A DNA stretch of 6,688 nt. Origin: Thermoleophilia bacterium. GTDB taxonomy: Bacteria; Actinomycetota; Thermoleophilia; Gaiellales; JAICJC01. The position numbers were made by a program, and so were the translations under genes. The stretch spans positions 1 to 6,688 of the forward strand of contig JAICJM010000206.1 of assembly GCA_025928435.1 (NCBI GenBank). The letters run 5' to 3'. This document shows positions 5,981 to 6,688 of this stretch, in pieces. Position 1 is the first letter of the stretch. Every line of letters starts with the position of its first letter. The notes below the pieces were generated by a model. It was not told the origin of the DNA, did no database searches, and worked only from the letters and a program-made list of their open reading frames with translations.

Positions 5981-6646
5981 GTGCAGATTCTGCTGGTCGA
6001 AGACGAGCCTCTGATCGCGAGCTTCGTCAGCCGGGGGCTCCGGGCGGAGGGATACGCGACCGCGGTTGCAGGGAGCGGCGACGAGGCCGTCGCCGAGCTC
6101 GGCGCCCGAGCGTGGGACCTGGTCGTGCTCGACCTGAAGCTGCCCGGGGTCGACGGGTTCGGAGTCCTCGCCCGCGCGATCGCGGCCGACCCGCCCGTCC
6201 CGGTGCTGGTGCTCTCGGCCCAGAACGGCGTCGAGATCAAGGTGGCGGCGCTCGACGCGGGGGCGAGCGACTACCTCGCCAAGCCGTTCTCCTTCGACGA
6301 GCTGCTGGCGCGCGTCCGCGCCTGCCTGCGCCGGCGGGGCCGCGCCGGCGGGTCACCGGCGGGCGTGCAGCCGCTCGAGCTCGACCTGCGCAACCGCCGC
6401 ATCACCCGCCGCGACGGCGGACGCGTCCAGCTCTCCGAACGCGAGTGCGCCCTGCTCGAGTACCTGCTGCGCACGCCCGAGGAGGTCGTCTCGCGCGAGC
6501 GGATCCTGAACGCGGTATGGGACTACCAGTTCGACCCGCGGTCGAACGTCGTCGACGTCTGCATCGCCCGCCTACGGCGCAAGCTCGAGACCGAGGCTGT
6601 GATCGAGACCGTCCGCGGCGGCGGGTACCGGCTCGTTCCCTGCTGA
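5981..6646 (+). CDS. OmpR/PhoB-family DNA-binding response regulator
   Basis: Output half of a two-component system, a cytosolic phosphorylation-controlled transcription factor. Counted from the GTG at 5981 it has 221 residues, normal for the family. The receiver domain (about 1-118) shows the acidic pair Glu7-Asp8, phosphoacceptor Asp51 (VVLDLKLPG), switch Ser79, Tyr98 and Lys101 (DYLAKPFS). The winged-helix domain (about 130-221) contains LSERECALLEYLL, VWDYQFDPRSNVVDVCIARLRRKLE (recognition helix around 189-201) and the wing ending RGGGYRLVP. The start is uncertain: the in-frame ATG at 5966 would add MLADV, but the receiver strand MQILLVEDE begins at the GTG, and neither has a strong ribosome site. 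It diverges from the oxidase operon across Pho-box-like repeats, suggesting autoregulation and possibly oxidase control. The signal is unknown. Confidence 0.95.
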   Translation: MQILLVEDEPLIASFVSRGLRAEGYATAVAGSGDEAVAELGARAWDLVVLDLKLPGVDGFGVLARAIAADPPVPVLVLSAQNGVEIKVAALDAGASDYLAKPFSFDELLARVRACLRRRGRAGGSPAGVQPLELDLRNRRITRRDGGRVQLSERECALLEYLLRTPEEVVSRERILNAVWDYQFDPRSNVVDVCIARLRRKLETEAVIETVRGGGYRLVPC

Positions 6647-6688
6647 GCGCGCCGCGGGCAGCCGGAGCTCGAACGTGCTGCCCGCGCC
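6572..6688 (-). CDS. C-terminal fragment of a probable sensor histidine kinase (5' part beyond the window)
   Basis: Reading the minus strand inward from base 6688 gives GAGSTFELRLPAA, the typical last glycine box and final strand of the histidine kinase ATPase domain (GxGSTFxLRLP). The frame then runs through an apparently unconserved tail to a TAG at 6572-6574. Only 38 residues are visible, so sensor type and phosphoacceptor His cannot be seen. The tail overlaps the last 75 nt of the response-regulator gene on the other strand, making the two genes convergent. It is a plausible partner of the regulator, though cognate pairs usually lie on one strand. The alternative is a chance antisense frame: an inverted repeat (6653-6662 with 6677-6686) occupies the same bases and could instead be the regulator's terminator. 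Confidence 0.6.
   Translation of the reverse strand, partial: GAGSTFELRLPAARSAGNEPVPAAADGLDHSLGLELAP
6653..6686 (+). terminator. Inverted repeat just after the response regulator, possible terminator
   Basis: CGCGGGCAGC (6653-6662) and GCTGCCCGCG (6677-6686) are a perfect 10-bp inverted repeat around a 14-nt loop, starting 6 nt after the regulator stop. No U tract is visible before the window ends. The same bases also read as the probable kinase C-terminus on the other strand, so the symmetry may be partly coincidental. Confidence 0.35.

Overview
The window is about 70% GC, and its genes use G/C almost throughout at third codon positions. Gene content, the short 6-phosphogluconate dehydrogenase type and possibly leaderless starts suggest a high-GC actinobacterium, perhaps a deep branch such as the Thermoleophilia. 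That placement is an inference from style, not from a marker gene.

Layout. Bases 1-993 (minus) hold nearly all of a decarboxylating 6-phosphogluconate dehydrogenase, cut by the left edge. A GNAT acetyltransferase (1047-1523, plus) diverges from it. Bases 1524-1729 are non-coding. They hold two short palindromes, a possible plus-strand promoter, a GC-rich stretch that can fold into nested helices, and a perfect 14-bp terminator-like hairpin between two convergent transcription units.

Bases 5926-1730 (minus) are one tightly packed operon for a heme-copper cytochrome oxidase. In order it encodes a membrane-anchored cupredoxin-like protein, CoxB/subunit II with a complete CuA site, CoxA/subunit I with all six metal-ligand histidines, CoxC/subunit III (TTG start), and a 41-residue single-helix membrane peptide (GTG start). 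Gaps are -4 to +12 nt, so co-translation is likely. Electrons would pass from a donor, possibly involving the cupredoxin, to CuA, then heme a, then the heme a3-CuB centre where O2 is reduced.

Bases 5966/5981-6646 (plus) encode an OmpR/PhoB-type response regulator, divergent from the oxidase operon across 39 bp. That gap and the adjoining start region carry two Pho-box-like half-sites exactly 11 bp apart, so the regulator may control itself, the oxidase, or both. At the right edge, the minus strand encodes what looks like the C-terminal end of a histidine kinase, convergent with and overlapping the regulator.

The most interesting points are these. The oxidase subunit I has a normal active site but lacks the residues that mark the D channel, the K channel and the Mg site. 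The accompanying cupredoxin has a CuA-like Cys-x3-Cys without the usual downstream His. The intergenic region may encode a small RNA. The tiny membrane protein closes the operon.
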